A stretch of 5,805 nt of DNA from Oscillospiraceae bacterium (GCA_020025675.1 JAHHRS010000081.1:1-5805); one strand, 5' to 3'. Positions 1-5,178 are shown, counted from the first letter of the stretch. Notes: a model not told the origin generated them from the letters alone. A program made the numbers and translations.

Positions 1-19
1 TGCTCAGACCGTAGCTCTT

Positions 20-50
20 TGTCGAAAACCTCCGAAGGAGTTTTTCGACA
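20..50. repeat. Hairpin-forming inverted repeat upstream of terminator
   Basis: TGTCGAAAA (20-28) is complementary to TTTTCGACA (42-50). After one C/T mismatch an inner CTCC/GGAG stem (30-33 with 37-40) closes on a GAA triloop, giving about 13 base pairs in all. No T-run follows directly, so it is not an intrinsic terminator by itself; it lies just ahead of the terminator at 57-90. It is either the 3' untranslated end of a rightward transcript from outside the window or a copy of a small intergenic palindromic repeat. Two plus-strand frames are open through it, one stopping at 56-58 and one at 73-75. A C-terminal coding tail of an outside gene therefore cannot be excluded, but nothing in those short peptides is recognisable. 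Confidence 0.6.
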
Positions 51-56
51 GCCTCT

Positions 57-90
57 AAACTACCGGACTTTTTAGGTCCGGTAGTTTTTT
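57..90 (+). terminator. Rho-independent terminator of an upstream rightward gene
   Basis: A perfect stem pairs ACTACCGGAC (59-68) with GTCCGGTAGT (76-85) around a 7-base loop, and 85-90 is a run of six T. Further A-T pairs can form at the base. The polarity fits a plus-strand transcript entering from the left edge. On the minus strand the stem is followed only by TTT, so it could act weakly in reverse to stop the MATE gene, whose stop codon lies about 34 bases away. Confidence 0.9.
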
Positions 91-123
91 ATGCACTTAC
101 TATTCTTAATTTTCTCTATGCTT

Positions 124-1437
124 TCATAACTCATGTGCCATACGGCGGCCTGAAATTTTCATAAGAAGAACAGCAATGAAACTCATTAATATCACGGCTG
201 CCGGATAAGACACCCATACGCCTTTCAGCCCCATAAACATCGGCAGCATAAACAGCAGCAAAGGCTGTGCCACCAGAGGCTCACCGTATGCAAGAACGGA
301 GCTTTCCGCCGGCAGGCCCAGAGCACAGAAATAACTGCACAAAAAGCGTACAATAGCCATAAATGGAAATGCCAGAGAAAGTGTCCACATAGTATCCGAC
401 ACTTGTGCGGCTGCAGATTGACCGGCGCCAAAAATTAGCGGCATTTCATCACGGAGCAGCCATGCCGCGACGCTGCATAAAAGAGCCGCCGAAACAGCCA
501 AAGAAACACCCTTCCTCCGCAAATTTTCAACTGCCTTTCTATCGCCTGCTCCATAGGCTTTGCTCAAAAGGGGCTGTATTCCGTTGCCTACGCCTGACAC
601 CAGCGGAATAACGCTTCCCAAAACATAGCTTAGTACCGCATATATAGCTACACCTTCTGTATCTCCATAGCGCAATGCCTGAAGATTGCTCATAAGTATC
701 AGTATACTGTCGGAAATGGAAAGACCGAAGGCTGAGCACCCGTTACGCAGTATTCCAAGAATACGCTTTGGCTCCAAGCGGAAATTCACTATTTTTTCAT
801 GACCTTTTATAACTAATATAAAAGCCGGCACAGCACAGGCGGCCTGTGAAACTGCCGTAGCCAGCGCCGCACCCTTCATTCCCATATTTAAACGCTGTAT
901 GCAAAACCAGTCCAGCAAAATATTACCCAAAATTCCCATTACCGTAAGGCCCATTGCAGTTATGGTGCGTCCGTCCCCTCTCAAAAGCGGAAGAAGGCCG
1001 GTGGTAAACACCTGACATGAAGCAAAAATACAAACCACCCTGATATATTCAGCCGTAAGCGGATATAATTCCCCTTTTGCTCCCAGATAAGGCAATACAT
1101 AGGGATAAATCAGATACAGTCCCATACCCATTATAACGGAGGTCATTACAAGCATAAATACGGCATGTCTTCGCTCCTTTTGAGCCTCATATTTTTCGCC
1201 TCTGCCCATATCGATGGACATACGTACAGATCCGCCAATACCAACTGCCAGACCTACCGCCTGAATGAGTGCCACCAAAGGCCATGCCACATTTATGGCA
1301 GCAAGGCCTGAATCTCCCAGATTTTGACCTATAAAATATCCGTCTACAATAATAAAAACGCTGTTTAAAAGCTGACTGAACATGCTTGGCAAAGCATATC
1401 TCCACAGCTGCCCTTCAAAAGTTTCCGGTGCGCGCAC
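124..1437 (-). CDS. MATE-family multidrug/cation efflux transporter
   Basis: The 437-residue product is an integral membrane protein of the MATE family, which exports organic cations, drugs or metabolites in exchange for Na+ or H+. Hydrophobic segments run along the whole chain in the pattern of about 12 helices in two six-helix halves. The N-terminal half opens with a typical LPSMFSQLLNSVFIIVDGYF stretch (16-35) containing Asp32, followed by a GLAVGIGGSVRMSIDMGRG segment (62-80). The family-typical GNILLDWFCI segment begins at 171. The second half has the matching GVGNGIQPLLSKAYGAGD segment (282-299). Length is normal for MATE. The start is GTG at 1435-1437, chosen because GGAGG (1444-1448) sits 6 bases upstream; the next Met is residue 19, inside the first helix. 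The gene is monocistronic, divergent from the DUF3793-flavodoxin operon. The substrate cannot be read from sequence. Confidence 0.93.
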   Translation of the reverse strand: MRAPETFEGQLWRYALPSMFSQLLNSVFIIVDGYFIGQNLGDSGLAAINVAWPLVALIQAVGLAVGIGGSVRMSIDMGRGEKYEAQKERRHAVFMLVMTSVIMGMGLYLIYPYVLPYLGAKGELYPLTAEYIRVVCIFASCQVFTTGLLPLLRGDGRTITAMGLTVMGILGNILLDWFCIQRLNMGMKGAALATAVSQAACAVPAFILVIKGHEKIVNFRLEPKRILGILRNGCSAFGLSISDSILILMSNLQALRYGDTEGVAIYAVLSYVLGSVIPLVSGVGNGIQPLLSKAYGAGDRKAVENLRRKGVSLAVSAALLCSVAAWLLRDEMPLIFGAGQSAAAQVSDTMWTLSLAFPFMAIVRFLCSYFCALGLPAESSVLAYGEPLVAQPLLLFMLPMFMGLKGVWVSYPAAVILMSFIAVLLMKISGRRMAHEL

Positions 1438-1497
1438 AAATTTCCTCCAATCAGCAAAAATGAGTTTTTACGTGTATAAATTCATAATTTCAGCTTT

Positions 1498-1526
1498 ATT
1501 ATACTGCAAAAGGTAATAATATACAA
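1498..1526 (-). promoter_or_regulatory. Predicted sigma-A promoter of the MATE gene
   Basis: On the minus strand, a perfect TATAAT (-10, 1498-1503) lies 17 bases from TTGTAT (-35, 1521-1526). The predicted start is near 1491, leaving a leader of about 50 bases. The -35 is poor (3 of 6 matches), and a small inverted repeat, ATACA (1521-1525) / TGTAT (1532-1536), overlaps it, which could allow control by a DNA-binding protein. The regulator is unknown. Confidence 0.6.
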
Positions 1527-1588
1527 CCGTGTGTATTTAAGACGTATAAGATTTACGCCCTTCGTTAATTTATTTTTTCATTTTTGTA

Positions 1589-1617
1589 TTGACATCCATT
1601 GGCAGATATGGTACTAT
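1589..1617 (+). promoter_or_regulatory. Strong sigma-A promoter of the DUF3793-flavodoxin operon
   Basis: A consensus -35 TTGACA (1589-1594) is separated by exactly 17 bases from TACTAT (1612-1617). A TG at 1609-1610 makes it an extended -10 (TGnTACTAT). Predicted transcription start is about 1624, which places the first inverted repeat at +1. A promoter this close to consensus normally needs repression to be conditional, which fits the operators immediately downstream. Confidence 0.85.
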
Positions 1618-1622
1618 TTCCT

Positions 1623-1642
1623 CAGTTAGATGTATCTAACTG
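1623..1642. promoter_or_regulatory. Operator-like inverted repeat 1 (candidate metal-regulator box)
   Basis: This is a perfect 8+8 palindrome, CAGTTAGA (1623-1630) and TCTAACTG (1635-1642), with a TGTA spacer. It covers the predicted transcription start, a classical place for a repressor. The GTTAG/CTAAC half-sites resemble those of DtxR/IdeR-type iron-dependent repressors, although the half-site spacing differs from the classical diphtheria-type box. The inverted repeat is seen; the regulator family is inference, supported by a flavodoxin in the operon. Confidence 0.75.
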
Positions 1643-1673
1643 TTATTGCTCTCAGCAGGGCAATAAATTTTTT
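1643..1673 (+). terminator. Terminator-like hairpin in the operon leader (possible attenuator)
   Basis: TTATTGCTCT (1643-1652) pairs with AGGGCAATAA (1657-1666), ten pairs including one G-U, closed by a CAGC tetraloop. One A and then six T (1668-1673) follow. This has the form of an intrinsic terminator, about 20 bases downstream of the predicted transcription start and 50 bases before the first gene. It lies between the two operator-like repeats. It may attenuate transcription or only structure the leader; its AT-rich base makes it weaker than the terminator at 57-90. Confidence 0.45.
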
Positions 1674-1680
1674 CCGCTTG

Positions 1681-1696
1681 GTTAGAGGTGGCTAAC
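1681..1696. promoter_or_regulatory. Operator-like inverted repeat 2 (candidate metal-regulator box)
   Basis: GTTAG (1681-1685) and CTAAC (1692-1696) flank AGGTGG. Aligned with repeat 1 the two share the pattern GTTAGA-N4-[TG]-CTAAC, with centres 56 bases apart, a little over five helical turns. The site lies in the leader, 25 bases before the DUF3793 start codon, where a bound repressor could act as a roadblock or bind cooperatively with repeat 1. The second half-site departs at one position (GCTAAC instead of TCTAAC). Confidence 0.65.
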
Positions 1697-1721
1697 TCAA
1701 AGTTCTAAGAGAGGTCTCATC

Positions 1722-2270
1722 ATGTCTACCGACTTTATTGTTTACAATTGTGCTCCCACATTATCCGGAGTGAAAGTGGGAAATCTTGTAGCTCAAAAAT
1801 ACAACGGTGAAGAAGAATTGCGTGAATTTATCGAAGCCCAAGACAGTCTTCTGCGTTCCAAAGGCGTTCATGTAATTGTCTTAAAACTAACCGCCAAGAC
1901 CGCCCTAATATATGTTTACAGACTTAAACAGCTGGCAAGCCTTCTTTCCCGCAGTTCTGTACAGAATTTTTTGGCAAAATACGGCTACAAAGACTTTTCT
2001 GTAAACGGCTGTTTAAATTATTTGAAAAGCAGGCTTCTTCTCAGTAATTTTCCCCATGAAATAGGAGTATTTTTAGGCTATCCTCTGGACGATATTCAGT
2101 GTTTTATTGATAAAAAGGGGGCAGATTGTCCATGTGTAGGTATTTGGAAAGCATATAACAATATTGATAGAGCCAAACTAATCTTTGAGCTCTTTTCCAA
2201 ATGTACGGCATCCTGCTGTCGTCGCTACGAAAACGGAACAGATATTTATCGGCTGACTTCAGCCGGTTAA
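1722..2270 (+). CDS. DUF3793 family protein, function unknown
   Basis: The 182-residue product matches what I recall of the DUF3793 family, a clostridial family of unknown function. Visible landmarks are an N-terminal NCAPTLSGVKVGNL stretch (9-22), a central hydrophobic LTAKTALIYVYR segment (56-67), the highly characteristic HEIGVFLGYPLDDI block (112-125), and a Cys-rich C-terminal third (Cys127, 136, 138, 161, 165, 166) with an IWKAY motif (141-145). There is no signal peptide and no clear transmembrane helix, so a soluble cytoplasmic protein is likely. The ATG is preceded by AGAGAGG (1708-1714) at 7 bases. The flavodoxin gene follows after 44 bases with no terminator, so the two are co-transcribed. 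A role in iron or redox metabolism, possibly metal or cofactor binding through the cysteines, is inferred from context only. Confidence 0.85.
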   Translation: MSTDFIVYNCAPTLSGVKVGNLVAQKYNGEEELREFIEAQDSLLRSKGVHVIVLKLTAKTALIYVYRLKQLASLLSRSSVQNFLAKYGYKDFSVNGCLNYLKSRLLLSNFPHEIGVFLGYPLDDIQCFIDKKGADCPCVGIWKAYNNIDRAKLIFELFSKCTASCCRRYENGTDIYRLTSAG

Positions 2271-2314
2271 TAATATATAATTTTGCATTTTTATAGAAGA
2301 AAGGAAGTTTTATT

Positions 2315-2725
2315 ATGTCTAAAACCGCAGTTGTTTATTGGAGCAACACGGGAAATACTGAGGCAATGGCTGAGGAAGTTGCCAAGGGTGCAAGAGAAGC
2401 CGGCGCTGCTGCCGATGTTTTCAGTGTCTCCGAATTTGATCCATCCAAACTTTCCGAATATACAGGAATTGCCTTCGGCTGCCCTGCAATGGGCAGTGAG
2501 AATCTTGAGGACTCCGAGTTTGAGCCTGTGTGGGACAGTGTTAAAAACTCACTGGAGGGTAAAAAAGTAGTTCTGTTCGGCTCCTATGGATGGGGAGACG
2601 GCGAATGGATGCGAAACTGGAAAGAAGCCGCCCCCTGCCATATAATCGACACCTATATTTGTACTGAAGCTCCCGGCCCTGATGAGGAAGCCGCATGTCG
2701 TGCTCTCGGAGCCGAAACGGTATAA
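2315..2725 (+). CDS. Short-chain flavodoxin
   Basis: The 136-residue protein is a complete short-chain flavodoxin, a small cytoplasmic FMN protein that carries low-potential electrons and can replace ferredoxin. The phosphate-binding loop is SNTGNTE (10-16), right after the first beta strand (TAVVYW). The first loop near the isoalloxazine ring is around GCPAMGSENLEDSEFEP (55-71). The second flavin loop is GSYGWGDGEWM (89-99), with Tyr91 and Trp93 as candidate stacking residues. The C-terminus CTEAPGPDEEAACRALGAETV is of the usual clostridial type, and length is normal. The start ATG has AAGGAAG (2301-2307) at 7 bases. It is the second gene of the operon with DUF3793. Induction under iron shortage is the usual logic for flavodoxins and agrees with the operator-like repeats upstream. 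Confidence 0.95.
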   Translation: MSKTAVVYWSNTGNTEAMAEEVAKGAREAGAAADVFSVSEFDPSKLSEYTGIAFGCPAMGSENLEDSEFEPVWDSVKNSLEGKKVVLFGSYGWGDGEWMRNWKEAAPCHIIDTYICTEAPGPDEEAACRALGAETV

Positions 2726-2917
2726 ATCGGAAACTTTTAGGCGCTGGGGGGATAAATGCCCCGCTGCGTCACACTCCTTAAATTTTTTGCCATTTGGGCT
2801 AAACCAATACCTCTTTCTACAAATAATTTTTTATAAAGCTTTTAAAATTTATATTAAATTCTGGATTAATGATGGGATGAAATTCAGAATTTTAAAAAAA
2901 GTAATCATGTCTATACG
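2726..2917. other. Non-coding stretch with an unexplained GC-rich block
   Basis: This is the space between the flavodoxin and the hairpin at 2918-2949. The first part (about 2728-2815) is compositionally mixed. It contains an imperfect GGGG/CCCC hairpin (2741-2749 with 2759-2767) that lacks a directly following T-run. The rest (about 2816-2900) is extremely AT-rich, with a weak AAATTCTG/CAGAATTT inverted repeat (2856-2863 and 2885-2892). On the minus strand the first part is open in two frames. One 34-codon stretch after an in-frame stop lacks ATG, GTG and TTG starts at its beginning; the other runs back into the antisense of the flavodoxin end. I recognise neither peptide. I see no gene here; the block may be a dispersed intergenic repeat. 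Confidence 0.5.
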
Positions 2918-2955
2918 AATCGGCCGCAGTCCAATGACTGCGGCCGATTTGTCTT
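2918..2955 (+). terminator. GC-rich terminator between convergent genes
   Basis: A perfect 13-base-pair stem, AATCGGCCGCAGT (2918-2930) with ACTGCGGCCGATT (2937-2949), surrounds a CCAATG loop. On the plus strand it is followed by TTGTCTTTTATT, a T-rich though interrupted tail, so it would end the DUF3793-flavodoxin transcript. For the minus-strand dehydrogenase-like gene it begins only 6 bases after the stop codon, but the T-run there is about 17 bases further on (TTTTTTT, complement of 2894-2900). It probably serves both directions. Confidence 0.8.
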
Positions 2956-4047
2956 TTATTCCTTTGTCAGGACATATTCGTTCATGGGCTTTATCATAAA
3001 GCGGTTATAGGGGAATTTATCGGTAGTTATATATCCTGCCGGCGCGTCTATAAGCTGAGGTATACGGTTCACAAGAGTAGCGCAAGTAAGTTCAACCGTG
3101 GCAGGCTTATTGACTATGCAGGTGGTCTCAGGCTCTCCATGGATAGTCCATACGTTTCTGTCAAACTCATCCTTATTAAATATTTTACCGATGCACTCAG
3201 TCACAAGGGTAATCCCTTCTTCTGTTTCAGTAGTAACAATGGCCCGCATACCGGTAACGTCTCCGGCTTTTACCACCATGCCTAAAGTCTCAGACTCTAA
3301 GTCTTCCTTGTCAACACAGGGTATGCATTTCTGGGTCTGAGATACTGCATGGAGACCCAACTTGCTGCACAGCCAGCCGTTCTGGTTCCACATATAAGAG
3401 GGCACATATTCGCCGCTCTCAACAAGTCTCTTCATTTCATCGGAAGGTGTCTCGTTATACTGACCGATGGTCTTATAAAATTCCTCAACGCTGAGACCTG
3501 CGCCGTGACCTTCTGCAAGAGCAAGGCCGTAGTCCTCTACATTGTAGGAAGAGCTTCCTTCGATTGTGGTTATTTTATTGGAAGAACCTGCAAGATTTGT
3601 GACGAGAGTACCCCAATAAAGGTCGCAGTAGCCCACTCCTGTAAGAGTGCAGTTTCCTTCTTTTGCAAGTTTATCCAGCCTTTCAGTGATTGCCGGAGAT
3701 GAGTTCCACGGATAAAGAGCCTCTTCACATGTGGAAACAGCATTTACGCCGTGTTTTGCGCAGAGGGCATAAATGTCTTCAATCTCCGCCATAGTGCTTC
3801 TGGTAGCGACTATGCAGACATCCGGCTTCCATTCTCCCAAGAGCCTGTCCGCATCGGCAGAAGACTCTACTGTTACTCCCACGTACGGGAACCCGTCTCC
3901 TATTATTTCTGAAACATCTTTTCCGATATGACCGGGATTTCTGCACATTGCTCCAACCAGATCACCGCCGTGCTCTATAACATAGCGCATAAGGTAGCGG
4001 CTCATTTTTCCTGCTCCGTACTGGCAAACTTTTATTTTACGATCCAT
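2956..4047 (-). CDS. 2,4-diaminopentanoate dehydrogenase / DapB-like oxidoreductase
   Basis: The 363-residue protein has an N-terminal NAD(P)-binding Rossmann domain: strand KIKVCQYGAGKM (4-15), then the acidic/basic turn AMCRNPGHIGKDVSEIIG (33-50) and PDVCIVATRS (75-84). The C-terminal part resembles the catalytic domain of 2,4-diaminopentanoate dehydrogenase, including EGHGAGLSVEEF (179-190), KAGDVTGMRAIV (260-271) and LVNRIPQLIDAPAGYITT (325-342). The characterised member of this family works in oxidative ornithine fermentation. Here none of the other ornithine-pathway genes is nearby, and the residues after GVGY (137-140) differ from the GVNPGF-type segment I expect in that enzyme, so another amino or imino substrate is possible. 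It contains 13 cysteines, in keeping with an anaerobe. The ATG has AGGAGG (4055-4060) at 7 bases. It lies downstream of merR on the same strand. Confidence 0.8.
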   Translation of the reverse strand: MDRKIKVCQYGAGKMSRYLMRYVIEHGGDLVGAMCRNPGHIGKDVSEIIGDGFPYVGVTVESSADADRLLGEWKPDVCIVATRSTMAEIEDIYALCAKHGVNAVSTCEEALYPWNSSPAITERLDKLAKEGNCTLTGVGYCDLYWGTLVTNLAGSSNKITTIEGSSSYNVEDYGLALAEGHGAGLSVEEFYKTIGQYNETPSDEMKRLVESGEYVPSYMWNQNGWLCSKLGLHAVSQTQKCIPCVDKEDLESETLGMVVKAGDVTGMRAIVTTETEEGITLVTECIGKIFNKDEFDRNVWTIHGEPETTCIVNKPATVELTCATLVNRIPQLIDAPAGYITTDKFPYNRFMIKPMNEYVLTKE

Positions 4048-4081
4048 AATAATTCCTCCTGTATATTTAATTCGTTATAGT

Positions 4082-4102
4082 GGGTTAAATTTTTAACATC
4101 CC
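4082..4102 (-). promoter_or_regulatory. Inverted repeat in the leader of the dehydrogenase-like gene
   Basis: GTTAAA (4084-4089) and TTTAAC (4092-4097) form a 14-base dyad, with GGG/CCC further out (4082-4084, 4100-4102). It falls between the predicted transcription start (about 4107) and the AGGAGG at 4055-4060. It could be a leader hairpin or an operator. No T-run follows it in the sense of transcription, so it is not a terminator. Confidence 0.35.
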
Positions 4103-4113
4103 TTCTGTGGCCT

Positions 4114-4144
4114 ATTATAAAGTTTATTATTGCTTCAAAGTCAA
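4114..4144 (-). promoter_or_regulatory. Promoter with 19-base spacer ahead of the dehydrogenase-like gene
   Basis: On the minus strand TTGACT (-35, 4139-4144) and a perfect TATAAT (-10, 4114-4119) are 19 bases apart (4120-4138). Near-consensus hexamers with an over-long 19-20 base spacer are the hallmark of promoters activated by MerR-family proteins, which twist the DNA to realign the two boxes. The merR stop codon lies only 15 bases upstream of the -35. The hexamers are seen; MerR control is inference. Confidence 0.65.
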
Positions 4145-4158
4145 TATATATTCTGTTA

Positions 4159-5004
4159 TTAATACTTACCAAAATTTTCTATCGGAATTTGTGTCTTATA
4201 ACAAATGTTTCGTGCGCTGGAATCCAGAATCGGGAAATCAACCATCACCTCGCATAAATAATCACCTGCTATTCCAAATCCGTGTTCATATACATAATCT
4301 ACAAGCCGTCTGACATTGTCCTCTTCCTCGGAAAAATCCCCGGAGCAGAGGCAAACATAGGTAGCGGCAGGAAGGGTTTCAATCCTCTCGTCATCCTCCC
4401 AATCATCCATAAAGAGGAAAACCTCATTTGAATACATATTTCCGGCCAAAAGGTCTTTTTTTCTTATAATTGTACCTGTATTTGTAAAATATGAGATAGG
4501 TATATTGCTCAGTGTCATGTGCTTTTTCAGCTGGCGGAGCATGTACTCGTAGCCGCCCTCATTCTGGTCAAAATAGTTAATATCGCAGCTATACCTGAAA
4601 ATTTTTCTTTGAGGCATAAATTCAAGGAAAATCTCCCCGTTTTTAGGTGTTGCTTCATATTTTTTGTAATTTTCAATAGTCCTTACTATTGCTGTTTTTG
4701 AGCGTTGAAGCTGCTGTATTTTATCTGTAATTTTTTCTATTTGGGATTCCAGCGTCATTTTAATGCTTTCAGGGTCGCTGTTCTCCAAAAGTGAGCGTAT
4801 TTCACGCAAAGTCATACCGTAAAGTTTCATATTCTGTATAAAATCCAGCCGTGCAGACTGGATAATATGGTAGTACCTGTATCCTGTGTTCCTGTCTGTA
4901 AGCAGAGGCTTTAAAAGACCTTCTCTGTCATATAATCTCAGGGTCTGTTGGGACACATGGTTAAGTTCCGCCATCTGGCCTATTGTTAATTTCTGCAGAT
5001 CCAT
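4159..5004 (-). CDS. MerR-family transcriptional regulator with effector domain
   Basis: The 281-residue protein is a MerR-type activator. The N-terminal winged helix-turn-helix is clear: LTIGQMAELNHVSQQTLRLYD (6-26) followed by REGLLKP and the wing NTGYRYY (39-45). A second helical part contains MKLYGMTLREIRSLLE (59-74). A long dimerisation coiled coil runs from about 79 to 115. The remainder (about 122-281) resembles the GyrI/BmrR-like ligand-binding domains of drug- or metabolite-sensing MerR proteins; it contains GDYLCEVMVDFP (247-258), with Glu252 in the region where BmrR-type proteins have their key acidic residue. No Cys pattern typical of metal-sensing MerR proteins follows the coiled coil. 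The ATG has GAGGAG (5011-5016) at 6 bases. It is divergent from the galactokinase-like gene and upstream of the dehydrogenase-like gene, its most likely target. Confidence 0.93.
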   Translation of the reverse strand: MDLQKLTIGQMAELNHVSQQTLRLYDREGLLKPLLTDRNTGYRYYHIIQSARLDFIQNMKLYGMTLREIRSLLENSDPESIKMTLESQIEKITDKIQQLQRSKTAIVRTIENYKKYEATPKNGEIFLEFMPQRKIFRYSCDINYFDQNEGGYEYMLRQLKKHMTLSNIPISYFTNTGTIIRKKDLLAGNMYSNEVFLFMDDWEDDERIETLPAATYVCLCSGDFSEEEDNVRRLVDYVYEHGFGIAGDYLCEVMVDFPILDSSARNICYKTQIPIENFGKY

Positions 5005-5020
5005 AAAAGTCTCCTCATGG

Positions 5021-5034
5021 TATAAAGTTTACTT
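5021..5034. promoter_or_regulatory. Candidate MerR operator in the merR leader
   Basis: The perfect palindrome AAGTTTACTT (5025-5034) overlaps an 11-base word, TATAAAGTTTA (5021-5031), that recurs identically at 4116-4126 over the -10 of the dehydrogenase-like gene. In both places CTTCA follows, directly here and after a 6-base insertion there. The site lies around the predicted merR transcription start, where binding would repress. Control by the MerR protein is inference. Confidence 0.4.
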
Positions 5035-5035
5035 C

Positions 5036-5065
5036 ATTATAATTTAGATAGTATGTTCTTGTCAA
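5036..5065 (-). promoter_or_regulatory. Predicted sigma-A promoter of merR
   Basis: On the minus strand a consensus TTGACA (5060-5065) and a consensus TATAAT (5036-5041) are separated by 18 bases. The predicted start near 5029 leaves a leader of about 25 bases ending in GAGGAG. The -35 box is one arm of the palindrome at 5060-5075. Confidence 0.8.
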
Positions 5066-5075
5066 TTATTTGACA
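5060..5075. repeat. Palindrome TGTCAA-TTAT-TTGACA between divergent promoters
   Basis: The perfect 6+4+6 inverted repeat places a TTGACA box facing each way. The left-facing one is the -35 of merR. The right-facing one (5070-5075) has no good -10 at 16-18 bases, so it is not clearly a second galactokinase promoter. It may be an operator or a chance back-to-back arrangement. Confidence 0.5.
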
Positions 5076-5099
5076 GTCCTTTTTCCCGGATAAAACTAT

Positions 5100-5128
5100 T
5101 TGTCTTATTAAAAATCGGGTGATATAAT
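5100..5128 (+). promoter_or_regulatory. Predicted sigma-A promoter of the galactokinase-like gene
   Basis: TTGTCT (-35, 5100-5105) and a perfect TATAAT (-10, 5123-5128) are separated by 17 bases. TG at 5120-5121 gives an extended -10. The predicted start is near 5135, and the 44-base leader contains a short GGAG/CTCC hairpin (5138-5141 with 5146-5149). Confidence 0.85.
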
Positions 5129-5178
5129 CGGGGAAAGGGAGAATACTCCTTAGACCGTCCACAGGATGAGTAATTTTT

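Noticed and set aside
2..58. Possible C-terminal coding tail of an upstream gene (stop at 56-58)
   Set aside because: The stretch is dominated by a strong hairpin and a second frame is equally open; too short to decide, so it was not annotated as a gene.
1438..1721. Riboswitch in the intergenic region
   Set aside because: No conserved riboswitch core is recognisable; the only structure seen is the short leader hairpin and the two inverted repeats, which are better explained as operators.
2283..2570. Plus-strand open frame of 95 codons starting just after DUF3793
   Set aside because: It overlaps the flavodoxin in another frame; the flavodoxin has the ribosome binding site and all family motifs.
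2741..2767. GGGG/CCCC hairpin just after the flavodoxin as its terminator
   Set aside because: The outer stem has a mismatch and wobble pairs, and the nearest T-run is about 20 bases away; the hairpin at 2918-2949 is a far better candidate.
2856..2892. AAATTCTG/CAGAATTT inverted repeat as a terminator
   Set aside because: The loop is 21 bases, the stem is AT-rich, and no T-run follows on the plus strand; expected by chance in such AT-rich DNA.
2682..2999. Plus-strand open frame of about 105 codons overlapping the flavodoxin end
   Set aside because: It starts inside the flavodoxin, crosses the AT-rich desert and the terminator hairpin, and ends antisense to the dehydrogenase-like gene; there is no ribosome binding site and no recognisable domain.
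3349..3702. Plus-strand open frame of 117 codons
   Set aside because: It is fully antisense to the well-supported dehydrogenase-like gene, with no start signal or family resemblance.
5070..5099. TTGACA at 5070-5075 as a second galactokinase promoter
   Set aside because: No acceptable -10 lies at 16-18 bases; the TTGTCT/TATAAT pair at 5100-5128 is clearly better.
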